Below, in pieces: positions 9,801 through 17,444 of a DNA stretch of 30,201 nt (the first letter of the stretch is position 1; each line of letters begins with the position of its first letter). The translations under genes were made by a program, and so were the position numbers. Below the pieces are notes generated by a model. It worked only from the letters and a program-made list of their open reading frames with translations, searched no databases and was not told the origin of the DNA. This DNA comes from Gammaproteobacteria bacterium UBA6724 (lineage in GTDB: Bacteria; Pseudomonadota; Gammaproteobacteria; Pseudomonadales; Azotimanducaceae), in NCBI GenBank assembly GCA_002454165.1, contig DKIG01000008.1, positions 1-30,201 on the forward strand, in the 5' to 3' direction.

Positions 9801-10106
9801 TTCTTCTTTCAGGATTCTCATCATGCGCCATGCCATGTGGGCCCGGGCGAATGGAGATTCTTTGAAAGGCGTGGCCGTCGTCAAGAATCGACGATAAAGC
9901 TGCCACAGAAAAGCGGCCGGCAATATACAGTTTATATTGGCGGATATGCCGTGATGTTCAGCAACTCTGAGCTTTAGCCACTGTCCCATGCCCATGTTCT
10001 GGACGATGACCGGCAAGGGATGGAAGGGGTCCTGGTCAGGCAGGTGGCGGTCGCAGAAGAGCCTCGCAAGTACCGTTAACTCATTTGATTGATAAAGATT
10101 TAGCAT
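6798..10106 (-). CDS. recC: RecBCD enzyme subunit RecC
   Basis: RecC is the scaffold and Chi-recognition subunit of RecBCD, with a helicase-like fold lacking ATPase motifs. The 1,102-residue protein begins MLNLYQSNELTVLARLF, typical of RecC. It has the conserved HGCHSRQREVEVLHDRIL block, FRVVCLLGMNDGDYPR, and the C-terminal region with W-x-TRYDRYWD-like text (GETKYDRYWDRLF). It is the first rec gene of the operon: its ATG is 9 bp after the stop of the upstream sensor kinase, with no good Shine-Dalgarno. The motif ATTCATAATTCA lies just upstream at the end of the kinase gene (10112-10123). Chi specificity for this organism cannot be read from the sequence. Confidence 0.95.
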   Translation of the reverse strand: MLNLYQSNELTVLARLFCDRHLPDQDPFHPLPVIVQNMGMGQWLKLRVAEHHGISANINCILPAAFLWQLYRRFLTTATPFKESPFARAHMAWRMMRILKEERELSDPISNYLAHPGDKDLRAFQLGNEIADLFDQYLMYRPDWMLKWQEAQADTLANTPSHQPEQWQQRLWQLLLADIAQDHAHKKDAPEKLHRAALHTQLMTLLNGDMFNASKAQKNSQLPDRLAVFGLSSMPPLQLDTLSALARAGGSQEIDIFFLNPCQCYWGDIISPKDLARRSIRGLVQKSEETTTELEDDDYLEIGNPILSSFGKQGREFFEMLLEKDQLQTHEHFVTPTGNTRLNFVKRDILELEYGGEFGSNCLPTPRADLTDQSIQLHGCHSRQREVEVLHDRILHIIRENPDIKLNDIIVMVPDINDYAPLVKTLFGAPLTCRIVDQKHTEQSALLTTFTQLLKLPFSRFTGADILDLLTNPAISRKFSLSREDLELIRRWIMDTRIGWETDGESKAEYWDLPSDNHNTWRFGLDRLLAGFAKSEASGVWQGLLPFDIRPGKEHLVGILCHVIERLNHYRREFKTRRNLEAWRNLLAEMVEEFFLPRDEEILDVNTIHECLEQTVQEATDSRYTDKVSLDLVRYLLSKALTDRSRYAGFIAGGITFATLEPMRSIPFRVVCLLGMNDGDYPRSGKGDRSYDCMAITKRRKGDRSGKLDDQYLFLEALLSAQDIFYLSYVSRGIRDNQPRPPSVLVTEWRSYLESIFTDFSPQEYPLQPFSPLHYKGGELQSFSETWSKALQSSRQEQAASTAQRFAPKPLPPNDSLDCVSQKQLEKFFRHSGKYFLQERLNVYIEEDEVALRESEPFVLDSIEKWALGNDAFKSLCRQETDTWQRSVLASGRIMPGDLGKKQLETAIQQAELIYQEREKFLGQEPKRVLAGSIDIKGRQIHYEIDGSWENNLLRCHVGRDRNRDLLATWIQHLFACAAGHKVTSHYISLKNNKQKAQTTSLLPVGRDDSIQHLEYLLDIYQEGIARPLLLAPDTSRAWYENNPAPETQSTAMEKVLEAWQGETKYDRYWDRLFDVPEDMGGKFQEMAEGIWGRLVPRIEND

Positions 10107-10111
10107 GGTGA

Positions 10112-10123
10112 TGAATTATGAAT
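10112..10123 (-). promoter_or_regulatory. Recurring motif ATTCATAATTCA upstream of recC
   Basis: On the coding strand of recC the 12-mer ATTCATAATTCA lies 5 bp before the ATG and overlaps the stop region of the sensor kinase. The identical 12-mer precedes the acyl-CoA dehydrogenase at 15765, and close variants precede the acyl-CoA synthetase (23289) and npdG (23864). Its role is unknown; it contains a CATAAT word that could act as a -10 element. Confidence 0.5.
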
Positions 10124-12764
10124 GGTGTGGCCTGTTTTGGCTCGCCAGCACCGGCAATGTCTTGTTTAACTCCGTATCCAAGAGAGCACGCACCTCAAGT
10201 CGCAGAGCCTCACTCCCATAGGGTTTTGTAATCAACACCATCCTCTCGTCCCGAACAAATCTGGTATGGATGCTGTCCGCCGAATAACCCGAAGTAAAAG
10301 CTAGCTTCACATCCGGCCTATAGTCGCGTATTTGTGTAGCGGCATCCCTGGCACCCAGGCCTGGCATCATCACGTCCATCAACACCAGATCAATTGAGTC
10401 AGCCATGGTTTTGAATTTTTCCACAGCCTCCCTGCCACTGCTGACCGGAAGCACCTGGTATCCAGCACCAACAAGAATCAATCTCGCCACTTCGCGGACC
10501 CTCTGGTCGTCTTCAACCAACAGAAGCGTTTCCGTGCCTTTGGTATCAAGCGCGGCGGCTTCATGCCGTTGCACAGTTTGTGGTGGTTTCTTCTTCGGCA
10601 GATAGATGCTGAACCGGGTCCCTTCACCGGGGCTGGACTCCACCTCAATAGACCCCGCATGTTGCTCAATGATGCCAAGTACAACCGCCAAACCAAGCCC
10701 GGTGCCCTTGCCCTCCGGTTTGGTCGTGTAGAAGGGCTCAAAAATCTTTTGTCGCACCTCCTCGGTCATACCGGAACCCGTATCACTAACTTCAATCAGG
10801 AGTTGATCCTCCTTGCGGTGGTTATGAATACTCTGTTGCCTTGACTCCCGTTCCAGGCGGTCCTTCAGCCTGATAGTCAATTCTCCGCCATCTGGCATGG
10901 CATCCCGCGCATTGAGTGCGAGATTGAGCAACACCTGTTCCAACTGTGTTGGGTCGGCACTCAGCCAGGCGCTTTCGGTGGGAAAATGGAAACCGGCAAG
11001 AATGTTGGCAGGCAGGAGCCGGGTGATCATGCCTCTGATTCCGAGGATGAGTTCAGTGGCATCAATCAACTTGGGTTCCATAGCCTCGGGTCTGCTGAAA
11101 GCGAGTAACTTGCGGGTCATATCGGTGCCCATCTGTCCTGCTTTCTTAATTTCTTCCAGATGGCTCAACAACTTGTCGGGAGATGTGGATTGCAACGCCA
11201 GGTCAGCGTAACCACGAATCGCGACCAGCAGATTGTTAAAATCATGGGCGATTTCACTGGACAACTGCCCCAGGGAGTTCAGTTTCTGGGACGCTTGAAG
11301 TTGCTGTTCAAGGGCGGTGGTTTTGCTGAGATCGTGAATGATGCAGGTCTGATAACTCTTCCCGTCACTCTGATAACTGACGAAGGACACCTCAAGCGGC
11401 AGGATGGAATGATCCTTGCGTAACCCTCTTATTTTCACCTGGTTGGCGGAATGATTGAAGGCAGACTGGTAGAGGGTCCACCAACGGGTTTCACCCAGGG
11501 GCAGGGGCATGATGGTTTTGATGTCGGTGCCAATTAACTCCTGGGGGTGATAGCCGAACAGCCTGAAGCTGGCAGGGTTGGCGCTGGTAATCTGATGCTC
11601 GGTGTTGAATGTAATGATGGCGTCGGGGGCAGCGTCGGTGATGATTTGGTGACTACTGGTGTGTTCGCCCAGTGTATGTTCAAGTTGTTTGCTTCTGGAT
11701 ATGTTGGTTGCAACACACAGGATTGATGGCTGAGACCTGCCATCCGACTGGCACCATGCTTTTAGGTCAAACCAGACAGGAGTACCATCCTTGGCGAGCA
11801 TTTCCGTTTCAAGATGCAGCCTTGAGGCAAGGGCACTCGTGTCGCCTTCAAGCAATTCGTTGAACAGTCTGTTGATGTCGGAGTGGACCCAGGAAGGAAA
11901 ATAATCCTGGAAAGAAGTTGTCTCACAATCTTCTCCTATGTAACCGAGTACCGCATACACAGATGGACTGACATAGCAAACCCTACCGGCTTCATCCAGT
12001 AACCAGATAATATCCGTGACCCTGTTGTTGATGAATTGATAGCGGTCTTCAATATAAGATTGCCTTGCCCGGGATTGACCGAGCATCTCAAGCGTTGCTT
12101 GGTACTCTTTTTCTCTTTGCTCATGGGCTTCTGTGAGGCGGGCATCTTTCTGCTTGAATAGACGGGACCATGACAAGCCTTTGAGCAGTCTCCCAAACCA
12201 GGACGAAACAGCTTTTTCTGCCGGCAGTTCAACGAGATAGGTCGCCCCGTTTTTGTGCAGGCTGAGGGTGACGCCGGCGCGTTTCTTACCCAGGATGCTT
12301 GGTAGAGTTTCCATTTGTCCTGCCAGGTGAATGAATAAAGGGATGCAGGGCTGGTGAGCTACTTTCATGCTGAGCTTGATGGTCAGTTGCGATGGTGCTG
12401 ACTGCTGTATGTCGGTGTGGAAGGGGTACTGCTGAGTGCAAAATCCATTGATACCGAAACTAGCGAAATACTGGTCCCAGACACTGGACACGTTGCTACC
12501 AGCATCCTTCTGGGCGAGCAGGGGGAGCTCCTTCCATCTATTCCTGCCGCTGTTACGCAGCTCCTCGGCGTCAACATATCGGGCGACTCTTGCCACCAGA
12601 TTCGCAAAACTGTGCCAGGTAATAAAACGTGATTTGTTGCTCAGGTGGGCATGAGGGTAGGGCGAGTCCTTGATGATCTTGTCAAGGTTGATCTTGTGCC
12701 GATTGCAACATTCAAACAACCAACTCAGCTGAGTGCAGGAGATACTGTGTTCAGGTACCGACAT
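10116..12764 (-). CDS. Hybrid PAS sensor histidine kinase with C-terminal receiver domain
   Basis: An 882-residue cytoplasmic-looking hybrid kinase with no convincing transmembrane segment. Residues 1-200 are a divergent N-terminal region whose start weakly resembles the ligand-binding domain found in some AraC-type regulators. A short charged linker (205-235) follows, then two PAS domains (about 242-360 and 370-488). The HisKA block LSSEIAHDFNNLL has phospho-acceptor His507. The HATPase domain has N-box residues Asn614 and Asn618, DTGSG at 661-665 and GKGTGLGLA at 686-693. A receiver domain at 746-862 has its phospho-acceptor Asp797 in LVLMDVMMPG and Lys847. The ATG at 12764 has no clear Shine-Dalgarno. 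The gene lies 9 bp upstream of recC and is probably co-transcribed with recCBD. No partner output regulator is adjacent, and the signal and target are unknown. Confidence 0.9.
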   Translation of the reverse strand: MSVPEHSISCTQLSWLFECCNRHKINLDKIIKDSPYPHAHLSNKSRFITWHSFANLVARVARYVDAEELRNSGRNRWKELPLLAQKDAGSNVSSVWDQYFASFGINGFCTQQYPFHTDIQQSAPSQLTIKLSMKVAHQPCIPLFIHLAGQMETLPSILGKKRAGVTLSLHKNGATYLVELPAEKAVSSWFGRLLKGLSWSRLFKQKDARLTEAHEQREKEYQATLEMLGQSRARQSYIEDRYQFINNRVTDIIWLLDEAGRVCYVSPSVYAVLGYIGEDCETTSFQDYFPSWVHSDINRLFNELLEGDTSALASRLHLETEMLAKDGTPVWFDLKAWCQSDGRSQPSILCVATNISRSKQLEHTLGEHTSSHQIITDAAPDAIITFNTEHQITSANPASFRLFGYHPQELIGTDIKTIMPLPLGETRWWTLYQSAFNHSANQVKIRGLRKDHSILPLEVSFVSYQSDGKSYQTCIIHDLSKTTALEQQLQASQKLNSLGQLSSEIAHDFNNLLVAIRGYADLALQSTSPDKLLSHLEEIKKAGQMGTDMTRKLLAFSRPEAMEPKLIDATELILGIRGMITRLLPANILAGFHFPTESAWLSADPTQLEQVLLNLALNARDAMPDGGELTIRLKDRLERESRQQSIHNHRKEDQLLIEVSDTGSGMTEEVRQKIFEPFYTTKPEGKGTGLGLAVVLGIIEQHAGSIEVESSPGEGTRFSIYLPKKKPPQTVQRHEAAALDTKGTETLLLVEDDQRVREVARLILVGAGYQVLPVSSGREAVEKFKTMADSIDLVLMDVMMPGLGARDAATQIRDYRPDVKLAFTSGYSADSIHTRFVRDERMVLITKPYGSEALRLEVRALLDTELNKTLPVLASQNRPHHS

Positions 12765-12995
12765 GTATTTTAATTACGGATGATGGGTGAAGGTGATGAA
12801 TGCTGAGGGATTGAATTCTAAAGAGGGTGGGAAGAATAAGCCAGCTTGCGATGCCTTTCATTACTTTTCATTCAGATGCCACCGCGCCACAGGCGAGACT
12901 GTGTCCTGCATAGCATGAGATGGAGCCGGGGGTCTTGAGAGTGGTCAGGTTACAGCTTTGGCAAGGATGGTTTCACGCAAACCATTCATCAACCC
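12765..12995. other. Intergenic region upstream of the sensor kinase
   Basis: The 231-bp stretch separates the sensor kinase from the small membrane-protein gene and should hold the promoter of the kinase-recCBD operon. I could not fix a convincing -35/-10 pair. Words such as CATTCATCACCTTC on the minus strand (about 12786-12800) resemble the leader of the acyl-CoA dehydrogenase gene. No gene is supported here. Confidence 0.5.
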
Positions 12996-13205
12996 TTATA
13001 GATGTGTCATGCGCTCTTTGTGATCAGTGCTCTCTGCACGGATGCTGGCGATATCTGCATGGATGCCGGCGATTTCGGCGTGTAGTTCCGTTCGTAACTC
13101 CCTGATTTCGGCACGCACATTTCTCCACAGGGACCGATTCATAATCCATATCGCCAGCAGAATGGTGACGGTCATGCCGAACATTGTGATCATTTCAGGT
13201 GACAT
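12996..13205 (-). CDS. Small membrane-anchored coiled-coil protein, function unknown
   Basis: A 69-residue protein with one predicted transmembrane helix (about residues 5-22, FGMTVTILLAIWIM) followed by a charged alpha-helical tail. The tail has heptad-like repetition: HAEIAGI, HADIASI and RAEST follow each other at 7-residue spacing. The DNA shows matching degenerate 21-bp repeats at about 13030-13080. Such short one-TM plus coiled-coil proteins are common hypothetical proteins in proteobacteria and may oligomerise. The ATG at 13205 has no clear ribosome-binding site, and a longer opposite-strand frame exists at 13027-13332. I prefer the minus frame because it has a coherent TM plus heptad pattern. 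Confidence 0.5.
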   Translation of the reverse strand: MSPEMITMFGMTVTILLAIWIMNRSLWRNVRAEIRELRTELHAEIAGIHADIASIRAESTDHKERMTHL

Positions 13206-13415
13206 CTTTATGCGACATCTTCAGGTGGCATCATGCCTCTGGGAGATTAGTACCAGCCAGTATATGTATAGTTTCTTGATGCACAAGGCACAGACGCGGG
13301 ATATGAGACCAACGCCATCAAAAACAGGATAGGCGGAGTCCCTCAGTGGTGGTGTTGCGATAAAACTCTACTGCCAGGGTGTCTCTATTGGCGCAATCGT
13401 CATCAGCGCAAGCCG
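13206..13415. other. Intergenic region, no supported gene
   Basis: The 210-bp gap separates the 3' end of the acyl-CoA dehydrogenase operon from the small membrane-protein gene. Minus-strand words GATG(C/T)CACCTGAA(G)ATG repeat twice at the start of the small gene (about 13190-13240), which leaves its start uncertain. I see no RNA gene, mobile element or terminator. Confidence 0.4.
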
Positions 13416-14627
13416 CTATGAATTGGCAGTCGGTATCTCATTGAAAGGGATGCCCTTGTCCACTCGAATGTCCTGAGGTAGTCCCAGCACCCGTTCGGCA
13501 ATAATATTTGCCATGATTTCATCGGTACCGCCCGCAATTCTGATGCCGGGTGAATTCATGTAAGCCGCCTGGAAGCGCCCTGCGTCCTCTGAAAGTTCCG
13601 GGTCCCAGATGGCGCCGCTTGCCTCAAGCAGGTCCAATGCAAAGGACGCCATGTCCTGTAACTTTGGCGCACCCACCAGTTTGCTGATTGAGTTTTCAGG
13701 TCCTGGAAGTTCTCCCCGGGAGAGGGCGGTCATGGACCGATATCCGGTAAATTTCAAGCCAGATTCCTGAACATACCAGTTGGCGAGTTTTGCCCTGACA
13801 GACCTGTCATTGATTGCTGGTTGATCGTCGATATTGACCTTGCTGGCAAGATTGAACATCGTATTGAAATTGATCCCGCCACCGCCATCGCCAATTGATG
13901 CCCGCTCGTTCATCAGAGTCGTCAGCGCGACTTTCCAACCCTGACCCACCGCACCCAGCCGCTGGGCATCTGCTACCCGGACATCCGTAAAGTACACCTC
14001 GCTAAAATTGGCGCCACCTGATATTTGTCTGATGGGTTTGATTTCAATGCCAGGAGACTTCATATCAATAAAAAAGTAGGTGAGCCCTTGGTGTTTCGGG
14101 ACCCTGGGATCAGTTCTGAGCACCAGCACGCCATAATCAGAAAAATGAGCACCGGAAGTCCAAATTTTCTGACCATTGATAATCCAATCATCGCCATCTT
14201 TTACAGCCCGTGTTCTCAATGCAGCAAGATCGGAGCCGCTTGCCGGTTCGCTGAACATCTGACACCAAATTTCTTCGCCACTTGCCAGTTTCGGCAGGTA
14301 ACGTTTGTTCTGCTCATCTGTTGCCCAGGCCATCATGGTGGGCGCACACATGCCTTGGCCTATACCAAAAACGCCGTCCGGTCTATCGCATCTGGCTTCT
14401 TCCTGATTCCAGATGACCTGTTCAATCGCGCTGGCATCCTGGCCTCCATGCGCCTTTGGCCAACGTATACACGCCCATCCAGCATCGTATTTTTTCTTTT
14501 GCCAGAGTTTGGCGCGACCGATGTAATCCAAATCTGCTAATTCGTCAGAGGAAGGCAGGTTTGCTGCAAGCCATTGTTTGGCTTTTTTGCGGAATCTTGC
14601 TTCCTCTGGGGTATCGTTAAAATCCAT
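13416..14627 (-). CDS. Acyl-CoA dehydrogenase family protein (FadE-like)
   Basis: A 403-residue FAD-dependent acyl-CoA dehydrogenase, expected to introduce an alpha,beta double bond into an acyl-CoA. The signature CQMFSEPASGSDLA is at 122-135 and the substrate/FAD-loop block INGQKIWTSGAHFSDY at 150-165. The C-terminus has GGTDEIMANIIAERVLGLP, the usual end of FadE proteins. A perfect Shine-Dalgarno (AAGGAGGT) lies 5 nt before the ATG and overlaps the stop codon of the preceding dehydrogenase gene. The two products are probably made together and may form an alpha2beta2 heteromer, as known for paired FadE enzymes of sterol side-chain catabolism in actinobacteria. Substrate is unknown. Downstream to the right edge of the next gene (13206-13415) I see nothing further. 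Confidence 0.9.
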   Translation of the reverse strand: MDFNDTPEEARFRKKAKQWLAANLPSSDELADLDYIGRAKLWQKKKYDAGWACIRWPKAHGGQDASAIEQVIWNQEEARCDRPDGVFGIGQGMCAPTMMAWATDEQNKRYLPKLASGEEIWCQMFSEPASGSDLAALRTRAVKDGDDWIINGQKIWTSGAHFSDYGVLVLRTDPRVPKHQGLTYFFIDMKSPGIEIKPIRQISGGANFSEVYFTDVRVADAQRLGAVGQGWKVALTTLMNERASIGDGGGGINFNTMFNLASKVNIDDQPAINDRSVRAKLANWYVQESGLKFTGYRSMTALSRGELPGPENSISKLVGAPKLQDMASFALDLLEASGAIWDPELSEDAGRFQAAYMNSPGIRIAGGTDEIMANIIAERVLGLPQDIRVDKGIPFNEIPTANS

Positions 14628-14640
14628 GCTGACCTCCTTA
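14628..14640 (-). promoter_or_regulatory. Strong Shine-Dalgarno overlapping an upstream stop codon
   Basis: The minus strand reads TAAGGAGGTCAGC before the ATG at 14627. TAA is the stop codon of the first dehydrogenase, and AAGGAGGT is a full anti-16S match. Ribosomes ending on the first gene are placed directly on the second start, which fits a two-subunit enzyme made in fixed ratio. Confidence 0.85.
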
Positions 14641-15765
14641 AGCTAGCTGTCTATTTTCTATTGCTGTAATCAACTTTTCCTGCCAGAGGGCTTCGCTGCC
14701 AATGTTGGTGGCGAGCAACTTTGACCGTCGGTAAGGGAGCTGACAATCAAATTCCCAGGTAAAACCCATCCCGCCGTGGGTCTGAATATTTTCCTTGGCG
14801 GCGAAATAATAGGCCTGGATAGCCGACACCCTGGCGGTAGCCGCCGCTACGGGCAGTTCGTCGGCGTTGGTTGATAATGCCCAGGCACCGTAGTAGCAGT
14901 TTGATCTTGCGAGAGTATTTTTGACATAAATGGTCGTTAACTTGTGTTTAATGGCTTGGTAGGTAGCGATGGGACGCCCAAATGCAAACCGACCCATGGC
15001 ATATTCTTTTGCCATGTTAAGCGCGGTATCAGCACCGCCGACCTGTTCCCAGGCGAAGAGAACAGCCGCCCGGTCGGCAATCTTCTGGAGTAGCGACCAG
15101 CCCTCGCCTGGGACGCCAAGTAATTCAGCGTCGCTCTCGTCAAATTGGATGCGTGCATGGGACCGGGAAGGATCAATGGTCGGCACCCCCTCTCTGGTGA
15201 CCGACGACTGATGCAGGTCCACCAGGTAAGCCGAGACGCCGTCCCCCGTAGCATGCGAAGTAGCACGGGCAAGGACGATGGCGAAATCAGCTAGGTCACC
15301 ATCGGCAACGGGTATCTTCTCGCCGGTAATATTCATGCCTGAAACGGTCGTACTAAGGCTGTTTGGGCTGAGCCGTCCTGCGGATTCGGCGACGGCGTAA
15401 CATCCAATGGCAGTTCCAGATGCCAACTTCGGCAACCAGTGTTGTTTCTGTGCCTCAGAACCAGCCAGGAGTAGTGCCTCGGTGGCGAGGTAAACGGACG
15501 ATGAAAATGGCACCGGTGCCAAGGCGCGCCCCAGTTCTTCAGCGATAATCGACAACTCAAGGTAAGACAAGCCAAGACCGCCGTAGTCTTCCGGTATAGT
15601 CGTGGCGGTCCAGCCCATGGCGATTATCTTCTTCCAGAGTTCAGCGTCACAGGGGGCATCTGACTCAAGCACCCTTCTGACAAGAGTCGTCGGGCAGTTA
15701 TCCGCGAGAAACCCCTGAGCCTGTTCCCGCAGTAGATTCTGTTCCTCTGAAAATTCAAAGTTCAT
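14638..15765 (-). CDS. Acyl-CoA dehydrogenase family protein, probable partner subunit
   Basis: A 375-residue acyl-CoA dehydrogenase of the divergent type that pairs with a canonical FadE. The N-terminal domain reads FSEEQNLLREQAQGFL and EDYGGLGLSYLELSIIAEELG. The usual T/S-E-x-G-SD signature is replaced by CYAVAESAGRLSPNS, so the FAD/substrate loop is atypical. The C-terminal part retains FGRPIATYQAIKHKL and ENIQTHGGMGFTWEFDCQLPYRRSK, as in the partner subunits of heteromeric enzymes. The gene ends inside the ribosome-binding site of the next dehydrogenase. It is transcribed divergently from the acyl-CoA ligase across a 116-bp shared region. Confidence 0.88.
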   Translation of the reverse strand: MNFEFSEEQNLLREQAQGFLADNCPTTLVRRVLESDAPCDAELWKKIIAMGWTATTIPEDYGGLGLSYLELSIIAEELGRALAPVPFSSSVYLATEALLLAGSEAQKQHWLPKLASGTAIGCYAVAESAGRLSPNSLSTTVSGMNITGEKIPVADGDLADFAIVLARATSHATGDGVSAYLVDLHQSSVTREGVPTIDPSRSHARIQFDESDAELLGVPGEGWSLLQKIADRAAVLFAWEQVGGADTALNMAKEYAMGRFAFGRPIATYQAIKHKLTTIYVKNTLARSNCYYGAWALSTNADELPVAAATARVSAIQAYYFAAKENIQTHGGMGFTWEFDCQLPYRRSKLLATNIGSEALWQEKLITAIENRQLA

Positions 15766-15881
15766 GGTCTGCTTCTAGCATGAATGATGCGAAGGTGGTG
15801 AATTATGAATGAAAATCTTGCGTCTCTACAGTAAAATTTACCATCTTGTGGGATAGGTGAGAAATAAAAAACAGGTCCAGT
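15766..15881. promoter_or_regulatory. Divergent promoter region between acyl-CoA dehydrogenases and acyl-CoA ligase
   Basis: This 116-bp region must serve both divergent operons. It contains a perfect copy of ATTCATAATTCA on the dehydrogenase strand (15799-15810). The acyl-CoA ligase start at 15882 is preceded by AGG at 15873-15875 with 6-nt spacing. A shared acyl-CoA-responsive regulator would fit the layout, but I see no clear operator palindrome. Confidence 0.45.
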
Positions 15882-17444
15882 ATGCAGAATAATATAGGAC
15901 ATATCTTAACGAAACGGGCGCAGTTAAACGGTCCGCAGGAAGTTTATGCTGACAGTCAACGCGGCATACGACTCACTTTTACCGAGTTGAATGAGCGTGT
16001 GAATCAGGTGGCGGCGGTGCTGGCAGGGCAGGGACTAGAGGTTGGTGACCGCGTGGCTATTATGATGATGAACAGTGCCGAGTTTATTGAGAGCTACTTC
16101 GCCATCGCTAAGCTTGGCGGCATTGTCGTTCCCCTGAACTGGCGTCTGGTGGCGGATGAATTGGAATACATTCTCAAGGATAGCGGTGCCAAGATTCTGA
16201 TATTCGGGGATGAGTTTGTTGACCTCGCTACGGAACTCCAGAGTCGAGGCGACCGGACTGACTTGTCAATCTGGCTACATTCAGTAGCGTCCGATGCAAA
16301 TCCTGTTCCGACAAAAAACCGTGCTTTCCAATGCTATGAAGCATTACGAAACAGCGCGCCACCAGATGAACCGAAAATCGGTGCTGCCGATGACGAGCTG
16401 CTTTATATCATGTACACATCCGGCACCATGGGATTACCCAAGGGCGTGGTACACACTCACAACACCATGCTCTGGGCTCTGCTGACTGTTGCCATGACGG
16501 CCGACATTCGTCATGGCGACCGATACCTTGCCGCTCTGCCGATGTTCCATGTGGGTGCGCTAATGCCGGTCACCTTAAATATTTATATGGGTGTGACCAG
16601 CATTGTGATGCGGGAGTTTGATCCGACCCAGGCATGGGAATTGATTGATAAAGAGTGGATCACCACAGCCTTGCTTGTCCCGGCCATGCTGAACTTCATG
16701 ATTCAGGTACCGAACCTTGGATCTGTTGACTACTCAAGACTGCGATGGATTCAAAGCGGTGCGGCACCCTTGCCCGTTAGTCTGATTGAGCAGTATGCCA
16801 AATTGGGCATTGATGTTCACCAGATATACGGTCTGACGGAAGTCTGTGGTCCGGCCTGCCTGATTACCAGGGAGGACAGTGTCCGTAAAATTGGTTCAAC
16901 GGGCAGAGCATTTTTCCACACAGAAGTCCGGGTCGTGAATGCAGATGGTGTTGATTGTGAACCTGATGTTCAGGGTGAAGTCTGGGTCAAGGGTCGGCAT
17001 GTTATGAAAGAGTATTGGCATCAACCTGAGGCGACCCGGGATACCATCACGGTGGATGGCTGGGTGAAAACAGGAGACCTCGCCATTTTGGACCAGGATG
17101 GTTTCGTGTATATCCAGGACCGGATCAAGGACATGATTATTTCCGGTGGTGAGAATGTGTATCCTGCAGAAATAGAAAATGTAATCTTGACTCACCCTCA
17201 GGTCACCGAGGTTGCTGTGATAGGACAGCCGAGTGAAACCTGGGGCGAATCGCCCTTTGCGGTGGTCGTGAGGAAGGAGGATGACCTCGGCGAAGCCGAT
17301 ATCCTGAAATTTTGTGAAGGCAAACTTGCCAGGTTCAAACTACCGAAAGGAGTCGCTTTTGTTGATGTCATTCCTCGCAATGCCAATGGCAAAGTATTAA
17401 AGCGACTGCTACGGGAGGACTACCCAGGACCAGCACCTGCCTGA
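15882..17444 (+). CDS. AMP-forming acyl-CoA ligase (FadD-like)
   Basis: A 520-residue ANL-superfamily enzyme that should activate a carboxylic acid to its CoA thioester through an acyl-adenylate, in the cytosol. The AMP-binding P-loop reads YTSGTMGLPKGV at 178-189. YGLTEVCG (motif II) follows in the middle. GWVKTGDLAILDQDGFVYIQDR and KDMIISGGENVYPAEIE lie near 390-432, and the catalytic lysine of the C-terminal domain is in NANGKVLKR near 500-508. It faces the acyl-CoA dehydrogenase pair divergently, which suggests a shared fatty or sterol-like acid degradation pathway. The stop TGA shares its A with the ATG of the next gene, so the two are translationally coupled. Confidence 0.9.
   Translation: MQNNIGHILTKRAQLNGPQEVYADSQRGIRLTFTELNERVNQVAAVLAGQGLEVGDRVAIMMMNSAEFIESYFAIAKLGGIVVPLNWRLVADELEYILKDSGAKILIFGDEFVDLATELQSRGDRTDLSIWLHSVASDANPVPTKNRAFQCYEALRNSAPPDEPKIGAADDELLYIMYTSGTMGLPKGVVHTHNTMLWALLTVAMTADIRHGDRYLAALPMFHVGALMPVTLNIYMGVTSIVMREFDPTQAWELIDKEWITTALLVPAMLNFMIQVPNLGSVDYSRLRWIQSGAAPLPVSLIEQYAKLGIDVHQIYGLTEVCGPACLITREDSVRKIGSTGRAFFHTEVRVVNADGVDCEPDVQGEVWVKGRHVMKEYWHQPEATRDTITVDGWVKTGDLAILDQDGFVYIQDRIKDMIISGGENVYPAEIENVILTHPQVTEVAVIGQPSETWGESPFAVVVRKEDDLGEADILKFCEGKLARFKLPKGVAFVDVIPRNANGKVLKRLLREDYPGPAPA

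Noticed and set aside
13027..13332. 101-codon plus-strand open frame
   Set aside because: It overlaps the small TM/coiled-coil gene antisense and its product looks unstructured and Cys/Met-scattered; the minus frame has a more coherent pattern.
14025..14540. 171-codon plus-strand open frame inside the acyl-CoA dehydrogenase
   Set aside because: Antisense shadow of a gene with clear family signatures.
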